A stretch of DNA of 45,265 bases, taken from assembly GCA_003818285.1 (NCBI GenBank), contig RPRB01000020.1, positions 1-45,265 on the forward strand. Direction: 5' to 3'. Positions 17,581 to 28,612 of the stretch are shown piece by piece. The notes beneath the pieces were generated by a model. That model did no database searches. It saw only the letters and a program-made list of their open reading frames with translations, and had not been told where the DNA came from. The DNA comes from Myxococcaceae bacterium. Lineage in GTDB: Bacteria > Myxococcota > Myxococcia > Myxococcales > Myxococcaceae. The position numbers were made by a program, and so were the translations under genes. Each line of letters begins with the position of its first letter. Position 1 is the stretch's first letter.

Positions 17581-18641
17581 AGCCGCGGAAGCGAAGCGGG
17601 AAGCTCCCTCTCGACAAGCGCCCGTTCCGGGTGCTGCTCGTCGCTGGCTCGGATCGACGGCAATACAACTGCCCGGGCGTGGACTCGAAGGCGCGAGCGC
17701 TGATGCTCCGCATGGCCGATCGGCTTCCCGACGAGTGGGAGGTGGATGTCGAGGATCTGGGCAACGTCTACGGGCGCCCGCGGATCCAGAGCTGCAACGC
17801 CTGCGTCTCGACCTCCATGGCGCTCTGCGTGTGGCCCTGCAACTGCTACCGCAAGGACGACCGCGCGGAGCCGGACCTCATGTGGAACCTGGACCTGTAT
17901 GCGCGGCTGGACCTCGCGGACGCCTGGGCCTTCATCGCTCCGGTGAACTGGTACGCCCCGACCAGCAATCTGAAGCTGATGTTCGATCGCCTGGTCTGCA
18001 TGAATGGAGGCAATCCGCGCGAGGAGCTGATCGACCACAAGGACCCGGAGAAGGCGATGGCGCTGGAGTCCTCGCCGGAGTGGGAGTCGCTCTCCCTCAA
18101 CCACCTGGAAGGCCGGACGGCAGCCTTCTTCGGTTACGGCGATGGCGGGGCGGACGAGCTGGATTCCTCGGGGCGCCCGAGGAAGCTCCGCCACCCCGAA
18201 TGGTTCGATCCGGAGGAGGAGCCGTTCGATGACGAGCGGCAGGCCTTCGCGCCCCTGGTCTGGCAGTGTCGGTTCAGCGGCGTCGAGGTGCCGGACGCGC
18301 TCTGGCGTCACGAGACGTTCGGGGAGGGGAAGCCATACCGCGAGAACCAAGCGGAGCATCTGATGGCCGAGGCGCGGGTGCTGGAGGCGTTCGACGCCTG
18401 GACGGCGGCCTTCGCGTCCCATGTGAGGGGCAAGGGGAAGGTCCCGCCCGGTCGCTTCCGCGCCTACGGGTATGACCCGCCGCCGTACCGCTGGAACGAG
18501 CTGAAGCTCGCGATCCGGGACGTCCGGATGAGGCTGGGCGTGCCCCGGAAGGGCTCGTCGCCCGCGATCCAGCAGCGGCGAGGTCTGAACCGGGACCGAA
18601 CTCTCCGGCCGAAGAAGAGCGAGAGGAAGCGGCAGGGGTGA
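17577..18641 (+). CDS. Flavodoxin-fold NAD(P)H-dependent reductase with Cys-rich loop
   Basis: 354 aa. The N-terminal half is an FMN-reductase/flavodoxin-like fold (FRVLLVAGSDRRQYNCPGVD; ADAWAFIAPVNWYAPTSNLK). Between them is a cysteine cluster C73xxC76-x7-C84-x3-C88-x-C90, with a further C32; this could bind metal, arsenic or an Fe-S cluster. The C-terminal ~150 residues are a charged extension ending in a Lys/Arg tail. It is about 100 residues longer than ArsH-type reductases. The start overlaps the previous gene (ATGA), so it is translated with the arsenosugar set; reduction of an arsenical is plausible but unproven. Confidence 0.8.
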   Translation: MKPRKRSGKLPLDKRPFRVLLVAGSDRRQYNCPGVDSKARALMLRMADRLPDEWEVDVEDLGNVYGRPRIQSCNACVSTSMALCVWPCNCYRKDDRAEPDLMWNLDLYARLDLADAWAFIAPVNWYAPTSNLKLMFDRLVCMNGGNPREELIDHKDPEKAMALESSPEWESLSLNHLEGRTAAFFGYGDGGADELDSSGRPRKLRHPEWFDPEEEPFDDERQAFAPLVWQCRFSGVEVPDALWRHETFGEGKPYRENQAEHLMAEARVLEAFDAWTAAFASHVRGKGKVPPGRFRAYGYDPPPYRWNELKLAIRDVRMRLGVPRKGSSPAIQQRRGLNRDRTLRPKKSERKRQG

Positions 18642-19315
18642 GGCTCTCGGCGATCATCCCGACCTGGCAGGAGGAGGCACGGATCGGCCGCGCCGTCGCC
18701 GGGGCTCGTGCGATCGCGGACGAGGTGGTGGTCTCCGACGGTGGAAGCACGGATCGCACCGCCGCCATCGCTCGCGCCGAGGGCGCCCTGGTGCTCCAGG
18801 AGGGACGGGGGCGAGGACAGCAGCTGATGGCCGGGGCTGCTCGCGCGTCCGGGGACGTGCTCCTCTTCCTGCACGCGGACACGGTGCTCCCCCCTGAGGC
18901 AAGGGCAGCGGTGGAGCGGGCGCTCCAGGATCCGGGCGTCTCCGGAGGCAACTTCTTCCTCCGGTTCGAGCCGCGAGACGCGCCGGTGGGGAGGCTGTTC
19001 ACCTGGCTCTACGATCTCCGGTGCCGGCTGCTCCGCATCTACTACGGGGATTCGCCGCTCTTCGTCCGGACCGCGGTGTACTGGCGCCTGGGCGGATTCC
19101 CTGCGCAGCCGCTCTTCGAGGACTACGCCTTCATCCGCCGGCTCGAGGGCTCGGGCGGGACGGTGTACGTGCGCGACGTCGAGGCCGTCACCTCCGGGCG
19201 TCGCTACGAGAATCACGTCCTGCGGACGCTGGGAACGTGGGTGATCCTCCAGACGCTGTACTCGCTCGGCGCCTCGCCCGCGCGGCTCGCCCGCTGGTAC
19301 GTCGATGCGCGCTGA
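18638..19315 (+). CDS. TIGR04283-type family 2 glycosyltransferase (arsenosugar-associated)
   Basis: 225 aa, GTG start overlapping the previous stop. A GT2 fold is clear: RLSAIIPTWQEEARIGRAV, then VVVSDGGSTDRT, and the DxD-like LFLHADTVLP. The subgroup is the one seen next to arsS (TIGR04283), marked by GGNFFLRFE and a late FEDYAFIRRL. A short hydrophobic C-terminus (WVILQTLYSLG) may touch the membrane. It likely adds or moves a sugar on the arsenosugar or a lipid precursor. Confidence 0.88.
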   Translation: MRLSAIIPTWQEEARIGRAVAGARAIADEVVVSDGGSTDRTAAIARAEGALVLQEGRGRGQQLMAGAARASGDVLLFLHADTVLPPEARAAVERALQDPGVSGGNFFLRFEPRDAPVGRLFTWLYDLRCRLLRIYYGDSPLFVRTAVYWRLGGFPAQPLFEDYAFIRRLEGSGGTVYVRDVEAVTSGRRYENHVLRTLGTWVILQTLYSLGASPARLARWYVDAR

Positions 19316-20075
19316 TCTGCGGAGGATTGCCCGGAGCCTCCCCTGGGCGCTGCCCATCGGCTTCCTGCTCGCGGAGCGGCGCTGGCCCCTCCGGCCCGTC
19401 GACCGCGATGCGCGGCGGCTCCGGACGAACGCGGTGCTCGGGCTGCTCGGGGCGCTGACCGAGGTCCTGCTCGATGTACCCCTGTCCCGGTGGACGGCGC
19501 GGCGCTCCGAACGGCGGCGCTGGGGACTGTCCCGATTGCCGCGCGGGCCCTGGCGCACCCTCGCCGGCGTCCTCTGGCTCGACTGGACCCTGTACCTCTG
19601 GCACCGGGCGACACACCGGCACCCCGGGCTGTGGCGCCTCCACCTGCCGCACCACCTCGATCCCGCGATGGACGTCACGACGGCCTGGCGGTTTCACGTC
19701 GCCGAGCTGCTGGCCTCGTTGCCGTTCCGGGTCGCGCAGGTGGCGAGCGCGGGAGTGCCCGGGGAGGCGCTCCGGCTGTGGCAACGCTTGCTGGTGCTCT
19801 CCATCTCGTTTCACCACTCCAACCTCCGCCTGCCGGACCCGATGGAGCATGTCCTCAGCCTGGTGGTGATGACTCCGCGTCTCCACGGAATCCACCATTC
19901 GGTGGACCCGGAGCTGCGGAACTCGAACTGGTCCAGCGGCCTGACTCTCTGGGACCGGCTGCACCGGACGTACCGCACGGAGCCGCGGCTCGTCATCCGG
20001 CTGGGTGTGGAGGGAGTGCCTCCAGCCCGGGAGCTGGGAGCGTCGTTGGTCGCTCCGCTGTCGGAGTCGAGCTGA
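19305..20075 (+). CDS. Fatty acid hydroxylase / sterol desaturase family membrane di-iron protein
   Basis: 256 aa integral membrane protein. Its histidine boxes are H100-x3-H104 (WHRATH), H113-x2-HH117 (HLPHH), H170-H171 and H194-x2-HH198 (HGIHH), the ligand set of non-haem di-iron hydroxylases and desaturases. The start lies 11 bp inside the preceding glycosyltransferase gene, so it is the sixth gene of the arsenosugar operon and not a neighbour by chance. Family members hydroxylate or desaturate lipid chains. Here the substrate may be an arsenolipid or its alkyl chain; this is inference from position only. Confidence 0.88.
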   Translation: MRADLRRIARSLPWALPIGFLLAERRWPLRPVDRDARRLRTNAVLGLLGALTEVLLDVPLSRWTARRSERRRWGLSRLPRGPWRTLAGVLWLDWTLYLWHRATHRHPGLWRLHLPHHLDPAMDVTTAWRFHVAELLASLPFRVAQVASAGVPGEALRLWQRLLVLSISFHHSNLRLPDPMEHVLSLVVMTPRLHGIHHSVDPELRNSNWSSGLTLWDRLHRTYRTEPRLVIRLGVEGVPPARELGASLVAPLSESS

Positions 20076-20127
20076 GAAGAGGCGGTTCCGGGAACCGCGG
20101 TCGCGGTGAGGGCGTGTCTCAACCGGG

Positions 20128-20583
20128 TCAGGGCGTCCGTCGCGCCGCGTGGACCCGCCCGCGAGGCTTCGTGCCTTTGAACGCTCCGACCAGCGTGCTG
20201 GCCTTCAGCTGCTGGATTCTCTGGTGAGAGAGGCCGAGGAGTTCACCGGTATCGCGAACACTGAGCTTCATCCGGTCGAGGAGCTCGGAGATCGCGGTAT
20301 CAGTTGCCTTGAAGAAACGGAGCTTTTCGCGCTCGAGACGTCCACGGGAGAGCGCCAGGCTGCGGATCGCACGCCGGACCGGTGAGGGGAGGCGGACGTC
20401 ATCGACGAGGGCAGCACGGCGCGCAGTGAGGTCGGAGCCGAGGGCGAGTCCCAGCGCCTGGCGGATACGTCGGCGAGCCTCGGCGAGCGTCCGACCCTGG
20501 GTGAGGGCGGCGGGTACTTCCTTCACCCGGGCCACCCACCATCCGGTCTCGTCGCGCTCGAAGATGACGGTGAACCGCTTCAT
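20128..20583 (-). CDS. hicB: HicB-family antitoxin
   Basis: 151 aa. The N-terminus (MKRFTVIFERDETGWWVARV, then ALTQGRTLAEARRRIRQAL) is the HicB partial RNase-H-like fold that neutralises HicA. The C-terminal half has a helix-turn-helix (SVRDTGELLGLSHQRIQQLK) for autoregulation. The ATG overlaps the hicA stop (ATGA). It faces away from the arsenosugar operon, whose last stop is 53 bp away, so the two transcripts converge. Confidence 0.88.
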   Translation of the reverse strand: MKRFTVIFERDETGWWVARVKEVPAALTQGRTLAEARRRIRQALGLALGSDLTARRAALVDDVRLPSPVRRAIRSLALSRGRLEREKLRFFKATDTAISELLDRMKLSVRDTGELLGLSHQRIQQLKASTLVGAFKGTKPRGRVHAARRTP

Positions 20584-20768
20584 CGGTGCAGCCAGCCCCT
20601 TCCGAGGCAGGGTTCGAGTTCCCGCTCGATGGCCCGGAGCGTGCCGGGACGGAGGTCTTCCCCGGCGTGCACGGGTACCACTGTCTGACATCTTCCGCAT
20701 CGGACCACCGCGTGAGAGCCCCGCCGACGGAGCTCGATACAGCCCAGACGACCCCCTGTCAACCGCAC
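20580..20768 (-). CDS. hicA: HicA-family mRNA interferase toxin
   Basis: 62 aa from a GTG at 20768. The motif ELRRRGSHAVVR carries the catalytic His of the GSH triplet, and PVHAGEDLRPGTLRAI matches the HicA ending. Position just before hicB with a 4 bp overlap supports the call. The first helix is slightly atypical (VRLTGGRLGC in place of the usual GxxVIKxLxxxGF), and the start is uncertain. HicA cleaves mRNA when freed of HicB. Confidence 0.75.
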   Translation of the reverse strand: MRLTGGRLGCIELRRRGSHAVVRCGRCQTVVPVHAGEDLRPGTLRAIERELEPCLGRGWLHR

Positions 20769-21088
20769 TAGACAGAACGCGATCGGACCCCGATGTCGCC
20801 GGGCAGTTTCCGATGCCGGACGGGTCGCAGGGCCTGCCAGCCTCGTCGGGCTCGGCGGCACCGCCACGACTTCCGCTCGTGGCCGTCCGCCGAGAGCGCT
20901 ACCTGTGCTCCGGACCGTAGGGCCGAGCGTGGCGGAGGCGCGCCGGTGAGTCCATGCCGGCAGCCCCGTCCACATCCCGGACGCGCCAACGCCTGCGCGG
21001 CCGGTGACACCCCGAGCGTCCTGCGGAGCATTCACGACGGCCCGGGCCCACACTGAGTAACCGTCCACGAACACCAAGGAGGTTCGCG
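20769..21088. other. Intergenic stretch without a recognisable gene
   Basis: 320 bp between hicA and the DUF1772 gene, divergently transcribed. It should contain both promoters, but no clear -35/-10 pair or operator stood out. A Shine-Dalgarno AAGGAGG (21076-21082) marks the start of the rightward gene. Confidence 0.5.
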
Positions 21089-21580
21089 ATGTCGTACGCG
21101 GAACTGGCACTGGGAGCGAGCAACGTGCTCCTCGGCAGTGCCGTCGGAGCTGGAATGAACCAGTCGATCCTCGTGATGCCTCGCTGGTTCTCGTCGCCCC
21201 CCGAATCGCTGCCGGAGGCCGCCGAGAGTACGCGCTCGCTGCGGGCCTTCTGGACGCCGCTCACGGCTGGGTCTGCCGTGGCGCTCGGGTCGGCGTGGGC
21301 GCTGAACCGGAATGACCCGCGGCGCCGTCAGCTGCTCTCGGTCGCGGGTGGACTCTTCGCCGTGACCTGGGCGGCGACGGCGGCGTACTTCGTCCCGGAG
21401 CTATTGCGGCTCATTCGCTCGGGCCACCAGCTCGGAGCCGAGGAGGTGGCGCGCCGGGGCAGGAGGTGGCGGAACCTCAACTGGGCGCGTCTGGCCGTCC
21501 TGGCGGGCGTCTCGGTGCTCGGGGCTGCAGCGGCGGAGAGGCGTCCTGCTCCCAGGATCCGTCGTCTCCTGCATCACTGA
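21089..21580 (+). CDS. DUF1772-like four-helix membrane protein
   Basis: 163 aa with four hydrophobic segments: ALGASNVLLGSAVGAGM, LTAGSAVALGSAWAL, VAGGLFAVTWAATAAYFV and LAVLAGVSVLGAAA. The spacing resembles the DUF1772/anthrone-oxygenase-like family. A conserved Asn (NQSILVMPRW) lies at the start of the first loop, where members have a similar motif. AAGGAGG lies 6 bases before the ATG. It has no operon partner. The biochemical role is unknown in bacteria. Confidence 0.75.
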   Translation: MSYAELALGASNVLLGSAVGAGMNQSILVMPRWFSSPPESLPEAAESTRSLRAFWTPLTAGSAVALGSAWALNRNDPRRRQLLSVAGGLFAVTWAATAAYFVPELLRLIRSGHQLGAEEVARRGRRWRNLNWARLAVLAGVSVLGAAAAERRPAPRIRRLLHH

Positions 21581-21608
21581 GCGCCCTCCGAAAGCGGGAG
21601 CGCCCATG

Positions 21609-21643
21609 TCAAGTTCACTTGACTTCGAGGTGTCAAACACCTC
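21609..21643. repeat. Two adjacent short inverted repeats after the DUF1772 gene
   Basis: TCAAGT-TC-ACTTGA (21609-21622) and GAGGTGT-CAA-ACACCTC (21627-21643), both perfect. The second is a 7 bp stem with a 3 nt loop, 47 bp after the stop. There is no U-tract, so this may be a weak terminator or an operator for the gene at 21719. Confidence 0.4.
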
Positions 21644-21655
21644 GTTACGGGGGCT

Positions 21656-21701
21656 GGTCTGGTCCGTTCCGCTCGAACTGGCCTGGTGACCGGACCAGAC
21701 C
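21656..21701 (+). promoter_or_regulatory. Perfect 11 bp inverted repeat in front of the lipoprotein gene
   Basis: GGTCTGGTCCG (21656-21666) pairs with CGGACCAGACC (21691-21701) across a 24 nt loop, ending 17 bp before the ATG at 21719. As RNA it would be a stable leader hairpin close to the ribosome site. As DNA, centres 35 bp apart do not suit a single dimer operator. Confidence 0.4.
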
Positions 21702-21718
21702 CGCGGGCAGATCCACCG

Positions 21719-22297
21719 ATGGCGTTCCTGCGCGCGGCCGCTGCCGGGGTGCTCGTCGTTGTCCCCGCTCTCGGTGGATGCAGATCGGTGGACCCGGCCG
21801 GCCACCGCGCGGAGGCCCCGAAGGTGGCCGGCGCCCGGGACTTCGACTTCGAGGTCGGGTCCTGGCGCGTCCACCACCGGACGCTGAAGAAGCTCCCCGA
21901 CGGCGGACAGGAATGGATCGAGTTCGAGGGAACGAGCAGCAACCATCAGATCATGGATGGTCTGGCGAACATCGAGGACAACGTCTTCCACACCGCGGGT
22001 GGCGTGAGACGGGGCGTGGCGCTTCGCTCGTTCGATCCGAAGACCGGCCAGTGGGCCATCTGGTGGCTCGACGAGCGCTATCCCCTGGGCCCGGGCGAGC
22101 CGCCGGTCATTGGCCGTTTCCAGAACGGCACCGGGACGTTCTATTCCGACGACGTCATCGACGGAGCGAAGATCCGGACCCGGTACATCTGGGGTCACAT
22201 CACGCCGACCTCCGCTCGCTGGGAGCAGGCCACGTCGCGCGATTCGGGGCAGACCTGGGAAACGAACTGGATCATGCAGTTCGAGCGCACGCGGTGA
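21719..22297 (+). CDS. Lipoprotein with DUF1579-like domain
   Basis: 192 aa. The signal ends with a lipobox (VVVPALGGC), so it is a lipid-anchored exported protein. The mature part has FDFEVGSWRVHHRTLKKLPD, then IEDNVFHTAGGVRRGVALRS and TGQWAIWWLDERYPL. This is a beta-rich pattern seen in DUF1579-type proteins of unknown activity. The ATG at 21719 gives a clean signal; a GTG at 21686 would add eleven residues inside the leader hairpin and is less likely. It ends 82 bp before a DUF885 peptidase on the same strand. Confidence 0.75.
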   Translation: MAFLRAAAAGVLVVVPALGGCRSVDPAGHRAEAPKVAGARDFDFEVGSWRVHHRTLKKLPDGGQEWIEFEGTSSNHQIMDGLANIEDNVFHTAGGVRRGVALRSFDPKTGQWAIWWLDERYPLGPGEPPVIGRFQNGTGTFYSDDVIDGAKIRTRYIWGHITPTSARWEQATSRDSGQTWETNWIMQFERTR

Positions 22298-22379
22298 GCT
22301 CCCGGGGCGGCACCGCGGGGCTGACAGTCCGCGGAAGAGCGCCTTTCACGGCGGTTCCGGGCGTGTAGGGTCCGGAATC

Positions 22380-24158
22380 ATGCTCGCATCCGCCGTTCCG
22401 CTCCTGGTGACCGTTCTCGCGGGGGCCTCCCCCGTCCAGGCTCTGAGCGGGCGCTATCTCGAGGGTCTCTTCCACGCCCGTCCCCACCTCGCGACGTACA
22501 TGGGAGTGCACAAGGAGGACGGCCGCCTGATGGACCTGGATCCTCCTGCCATCACGCACCGGATCCGGCAGCTGAACGCGCTAGCCGCGGAGGTCAAGGC
22601 GCTCGATCTCACCAAGGCTTCCACCGACGATCGAGCGGACGCGCGGATTCTCTCGGATGGGATCGCGCTCGAGCTCCTGTACCTGGAGGAGATTCGCGAT
22701 TGGGCGTGGGACGCGCGTCTCGACGACTCGTTCCCCTTCTACGATCCCCGGGAGTACATCGCCTCGCGCCTGGGTGAACTCATTCACGGGACGTTCGCCC
22801 CCGAGGCCCAGCGGGTGAAGTGGGTGGCCGCGCAGCTGCAGGCGCTGCCGCATCACCTCTCGATGAAGCAGTCCTCGCTGGTGACCCCCGAGCCCGTACG
22901 CCTCGCGCAGGCGGTGAAGGACAACGCGGGCCGGATCACCTTCTTCAACACCGAGCTGAAGGCCTTCACCGCGAAGCACCCCGACGCGGAGAAGGCACGC
23001 GTCGCCGCGGTCGCGGCGCTCGAGTCCTACCAGCAGTTCCTCTCCTCCTTCCCCGCGGCGAAGGCCACCCGTGACTGGCGGCTCGGCAAGGAGCTCTACG
23101 ACCGGAAGTTCCCGCTGGGCCTGCAGACGGACATGACGCCGGCGCAGCTGCTGAAAGCGGCCGAGGAGGCCTTCGAGGCCGAGCGGCGGAGCCTCTACGC
23201 CAGCGCCCGGGGCCTCTTCCTGGAGCTCTGGCCGAACGAGCCGGCGCCCGCGGAGAACGCGGCCGGAGCGGTCCAGGCGCAGGTCATCCGGCGCGTGATC
23301 GATGAGCTCAGCAAGAATCACCCGCCGGCGGACCGGTTCGTCCAGGCGCACGCGGAGAAGCTCGCGAGTCTGCGGACGTTCATCACGCAGAAGAAGCTGT
23401 TGAAGTTGCCTCCGGCCGACACCCTTCGAGTCTTGCCCGAGCCCGAGTACAAGCGCGGCGCGGTCGGTGCCGAGTACCTCGCGCCCGGCATGCTGGACAC
23501 GTCCGCCAAGTGGCACGGCACCTTCTACGTGGACCCGGTCGATCCCAGCTGGCCGCCCGAGAAGGTGGAGAGCTACCTGCGGGCGAACAACTGGTACGGC
23601 ATCACCCTGACCTCGGCTCACGAGGCGTACCCGGGGCACCACACGCAAGCCTGGTATGCGCGCCAGCGTCCGAACCCGCTCCGGAGCACGCTCTGGAGCG
23701 GGGCGTTCGCCGAGGGGTGGGCGGTCTACGGGACGCGGCTGTTGATCCGGGAGGGGCTCGGGGGAAAGGAGAACGCCCGGTACGCATTGAACGAGGCGAG
23801 GAACGGGATGATCGTCGCCACGAACGCCATCCTCGACATCAAGCTCCAGCGCGGGGAGATGACCGACGAGGAGGCGCTGCGCTTCATGGAGGAGGAGGGC
23901 TTCCAGGAGAAGGCGCTGGCGGAGCGGAAGCTGCTCCGGGCAAAGCTCGACTCCACCCAGCTGTGCCAGTACTTCCTGGGCTTCAGCGAGGTCGATGCGC
24001 TCGAGCGCGACGTGAAGGCGCGCGGAAAGTTCGACCAGCGGGCGTTCAACCAGGAGCTCATCGGCCACGGGACCGTGCCGGTGAAGATCCTCTGGACCTT
24101 CTTCGGCCTCGACGGTACGGCGAAGTCGCCAACGAAAGGGGCGTCTCCCGGCCACTGA
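22380..24158 (+). CDS. DUF885-family exported zinc metallopeptidase-like protein
   Basis: 592 aa. The N-terminus MLASAVPLLVTVLAGASPVQA is a signal peptide, so the protein is exported. The key motif SAHEAYPGHHTQ contains the HExxxGHH-type zinc site of DUF885, and GAFAEGWAVYGTRLL supplies a further conserved Glu. Length fits the family (about 580-620). DUF885 proteins are thought to be carboxypeptidase-like, but few have been assayed. The ATG at 22380 is favoured because upstream in-frame residues overlap the lipoprotein gene out of frame. Confidence 0.88.
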   Translation: MLASAVPLLVTVLAGASPVQALSGRYLEGLFHARPHLATYMGVHKEDGRLMDLDPPAITHRIRQLNALAAEVKALDLTKASTDDRADARILSDGIALELLYLEEIRDWAWDARLDDSFPFYDPREYIASRLGELIHGTFAPEAQRVKWVAAQLQALPHHLSMKQSSLVTPEPVRLAQAVKDNAGRITFFNTELKAFTAKHPDAEKARVAAVAALESYQQFLSSFPAAKATRDWRLGKELYDRKFPLGLQTDMTPAQLLKAAEEAFEAERRSLYASARGLFLELWPNEPAPAENAAGAVQAQVIRRVIDELSKNHPPADRFVQAHAEKLASLRTFITQKKLLKLPPADTLRVLPEPEYKRGAVGAEYLAPGMLDTSAKWHGTFYVDPVDPSWPPEKVESYLRANNWYGITLTSAHEAYPGHHTQAWYARQRPNPLRSTLWSGAFAEGWAVYGTRLLIREGLGGKENARYALNEARNGMIVATNAILDIKLQRGEMTDEEALRFMEEEGFQEKALAERKLLRAKLDSTQLCQYFLGFSEVDALERDVKARGKFDQRAFNQELIGHGTVPVKILWTFFGLDGTAKSPTKGASPGH

Positions 24159-26689
<2,531 letters not shown>

Positions 26690-26702
26690 TCGTTTGAAGG
26701 TC

Positions 26703-26734
26703 CGTTCACGCTCGGTTCCCGCCGGGCGTGAACG
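26703..26734 (+). terminator. Strong hairpin terminator after katG
   Basis: A 13 bp stem (26703-26715 with 26722-26734, one G-U pair) closed by a 6 nt loop, 14 bp after the katG stop. The arms are CGTTCACGCTCGG and CCGGGCGTGAACG. It is followed by TTCCCC rather than a long U-tract. Confidence 0.65.
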
Positions 26735-26840
26735 TTCCCCGTCAAGGCGTCAGATTCGTGACGGCCTTGCCCTGCGCGAGGTGACCCGGGGACTGTGACA
26801 AGCCTCGGCGCCTGGCTGGCTTCCGCCCTGCCGAACGACC

Positions 26841-27767
26841 TCAGCCGATACCGAGGCCGGTGATCTTCTCGCTGAGCGCCCACAGACGCTCCGCCAGCGC
26901 CGGGTCCATCGCCCACGGCCTCACGCCGTGCGTCTCCTCCGAGTCCGCGGGCACGGGCTCGGCGATGTTGCAGTTCTCGCAGTAGACGCCGCCGAGTCCG
27001 TCGAGCTGCCCGCTGACGGCAGCCCAGACCGTTGTTGCGGCGCCTTGCTCGACCGTCTTCATCATGCTCCGGGCCCGCGCTGAGAAGAATTCAATCTCCT
27101 CCGGAGTCATGAACTTCGCCAGCCCGGTGAGGATGCCGCCGGGATGCACCGAAAAGGCCTTCACGCCGCGGGCGTTGGCCGCGATCGCGAACAGCGCGTT
27201 CGCCGACTTCGACTGACCGTAGCCGATCCAGCGGTCGTACGGCTTCCGCTCGAAGTTCCAGTCGTCGAAGTCCATCGGCGCACGACGGTGCCCAACCGAG
27301 GACAGCGAGATGATCCGGGGTGCCTGCGCCTTTCGGAGGGCGGGCCAGAGCCTCACCGTCAGCTCGAAATGGCCGACGTGGTTCGTCGCGAACTGCGACT
27401 CGATGTTGCGTGCGACGCGGGTCAGCGGAGGCGCCATGATGCCGGCGTTGTTGATGAGGAGGTCGAGCGGCTCGCCGCGCTTCAGGAAGCGTTCCCCGAA
27501 CGCGGCCACCGAGGTGGGCTCGGTGAGCTCCACCGGCTCGATGGTCGCGAGCGTCCCCACGGCGGCTCGTGCCTTCTCGACATCGCGGGCGGGAACGATG
27601 ACCTGGGCTCCCGCCGAGGAGAGGGCGCGGGTGGTCTCCAGGCCGATCCCGGCGGAGCCCCCGGTGACGATGGCCGTTCTCCCGCGCAGGTCGTGGCCGC
27701 GGATGACCTCGCCAGCAGTGGAGGAGGCGTTGAAGTCGGACGGGATGGGAGCCTGGGGAGTCGGCAT
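26841..27767 (-). CDS. Short-chain dehydrogenase/reductase
   Basis: 308 aa. A classical SDR with TGGSAGIG (cofactor loop), the NNAGIM motif, catalytic Ser in IISLSSVG and YxxxK in YGQSKSAN. The substrate pocket suggests a retinol-dehydrogenase/oxidoreductase-like SDR with a longer C-terminus carrying a few Cys (YCENCNIAEP). GGAGAG lies 5-6 bases before the ATG at 27767; in-frame ATGs at 27779 and 27797 lack this. No neighbour explains its substrate. Confidence 0.9.
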   Translation of the reverse strand: MPTPQAPIPSDFNASSTAGEVIRGHDLRGRTAIVTGGSAGIGLETTRALSSAGAQVIVPARDVEKARAAVGTLATIEPVELTEPTSVAAFGERFLKRGEPLDLLINNAGIMAPPLTRVARNIESQFATNHVGHFELTVRLWPALRKAQAPRIISLSSVGHRRAPMDFDDWNFERKPYDRWIGYGQSKSANALFAIAANARGVKAFSVHPGGILTGLAKFMTPEEIEFFSARARSMMKTVEQGAATTVWAAVSGQLDGLGGVYCENCNIAEPVPADSEETHGVRPWAMDPALAERLWALSEKITGLGIG

Positions 27768-27833
27768 GCGGCTCTCCATAGCGCCGCCGGCTTCCAAAGA
27801 GCGAGGTAGTCGCCCTCCCGGATTCGGTGTCGC

Positions 27834-28367
27834 TCAGTTCCTTCCCGCGGGGCAGCCGAGATAGGCGTGTTCCTCGAGGATGCCCTCGCGCGCCTCCCAG
27901 TCCCCGAAGGGGCACCAGCCCTGGTGGTCGGCGGAACGGGGTCCGAGCGCGACGTGGTGGACCTCATGCGGCAGGACGCTCAGCGAGCCCTGGTACAGGT
28001 CGATGACCCGGCTGTCCCAGAAGGTCTCGCCGGCGAAGAAGCTGCCCGGCCGGGCTCCCTCGGTGGGACGGTCGGCCACGACGCGCACGGTCCAGTCCCG
28101 AAGCGCGGCGACGTCCTCCCAGCGCGACTCGTAGGCCCGGAGGTACTCGGTGAGGATGCTCGCCAGCCGGTCGCAGCTCGTCCCCCCGGCGACCACACCC
28201 GGCTCCGCGCCCAGCCGGATTCCCTGGAAGCTGCACCAGTCGGCAATCTCCCGCGGCGGCGCAATGCCGTTGCTCTCGCTCCGGGGTCCACAGGCGAGCG
28301 CGAAGGCGACCGTGGAAACGGCGGTGAGGGTCCTCCAGGGCACGGGGGATGTCGGAGCAGCCTTCAT
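27834..28367 (-). CDS. Lipoprotein with an HExxH motif
   Basis: 177 aa. The N-terminus ends in AFALAC, a lipobox. Residues near 135 read LPHEVHHVALG, the HExxH zinc-binding pattern, with EEHAYLG near the end as a possible third ligand. Four other cysteines (WCSFQ, TSCDR, GWCPF, LGCPAG) could form disulfides. No known family is recognised. A small membrane-anchored metallopeptidase is possible; it could also be a degenerate one. It runs parallel to the SDR but 66 bp upstream. Confidence 0.7.
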   Translation of the reverse strand: MKAAPTSPVPWRTLTAVSTVAFALACGPRSESNGIAPPREIADWCSFQGIRLGAEPGVVAGGTSCDRLASILTEYLRAYESRWEDVAALRDWTVRVVADRPTEGARPGSFFAGETFWDSRVIDLYQGSLSVLPHEVHHVALGPRSADHQGWCPFGDWEAREGILEEHAYLGCPAGRN

Positions 28368-28612
28368 GCCGACGAAGGGTGAGGTCGTCTCCCTCGGATC
28401 CTCCGAGCGGGTCTCACACACGGGACGGGTCGGAGTTACGGTGCCGTGTCCTGCGTGACCCGCTTCGCGAACGGAGCCATGTTGCTGTGGGCTCGCCGAG
28501 GGCCCGACCTCCCGAACGACTCCGGGCCCCGGTGCCGGCTCGTGCCCTGGCCAACGCGGGCCTATTCTCCGGCGGCCGACCCTCCTCGGACGAGGGTCAC
28601 GGAGGGATGTCG

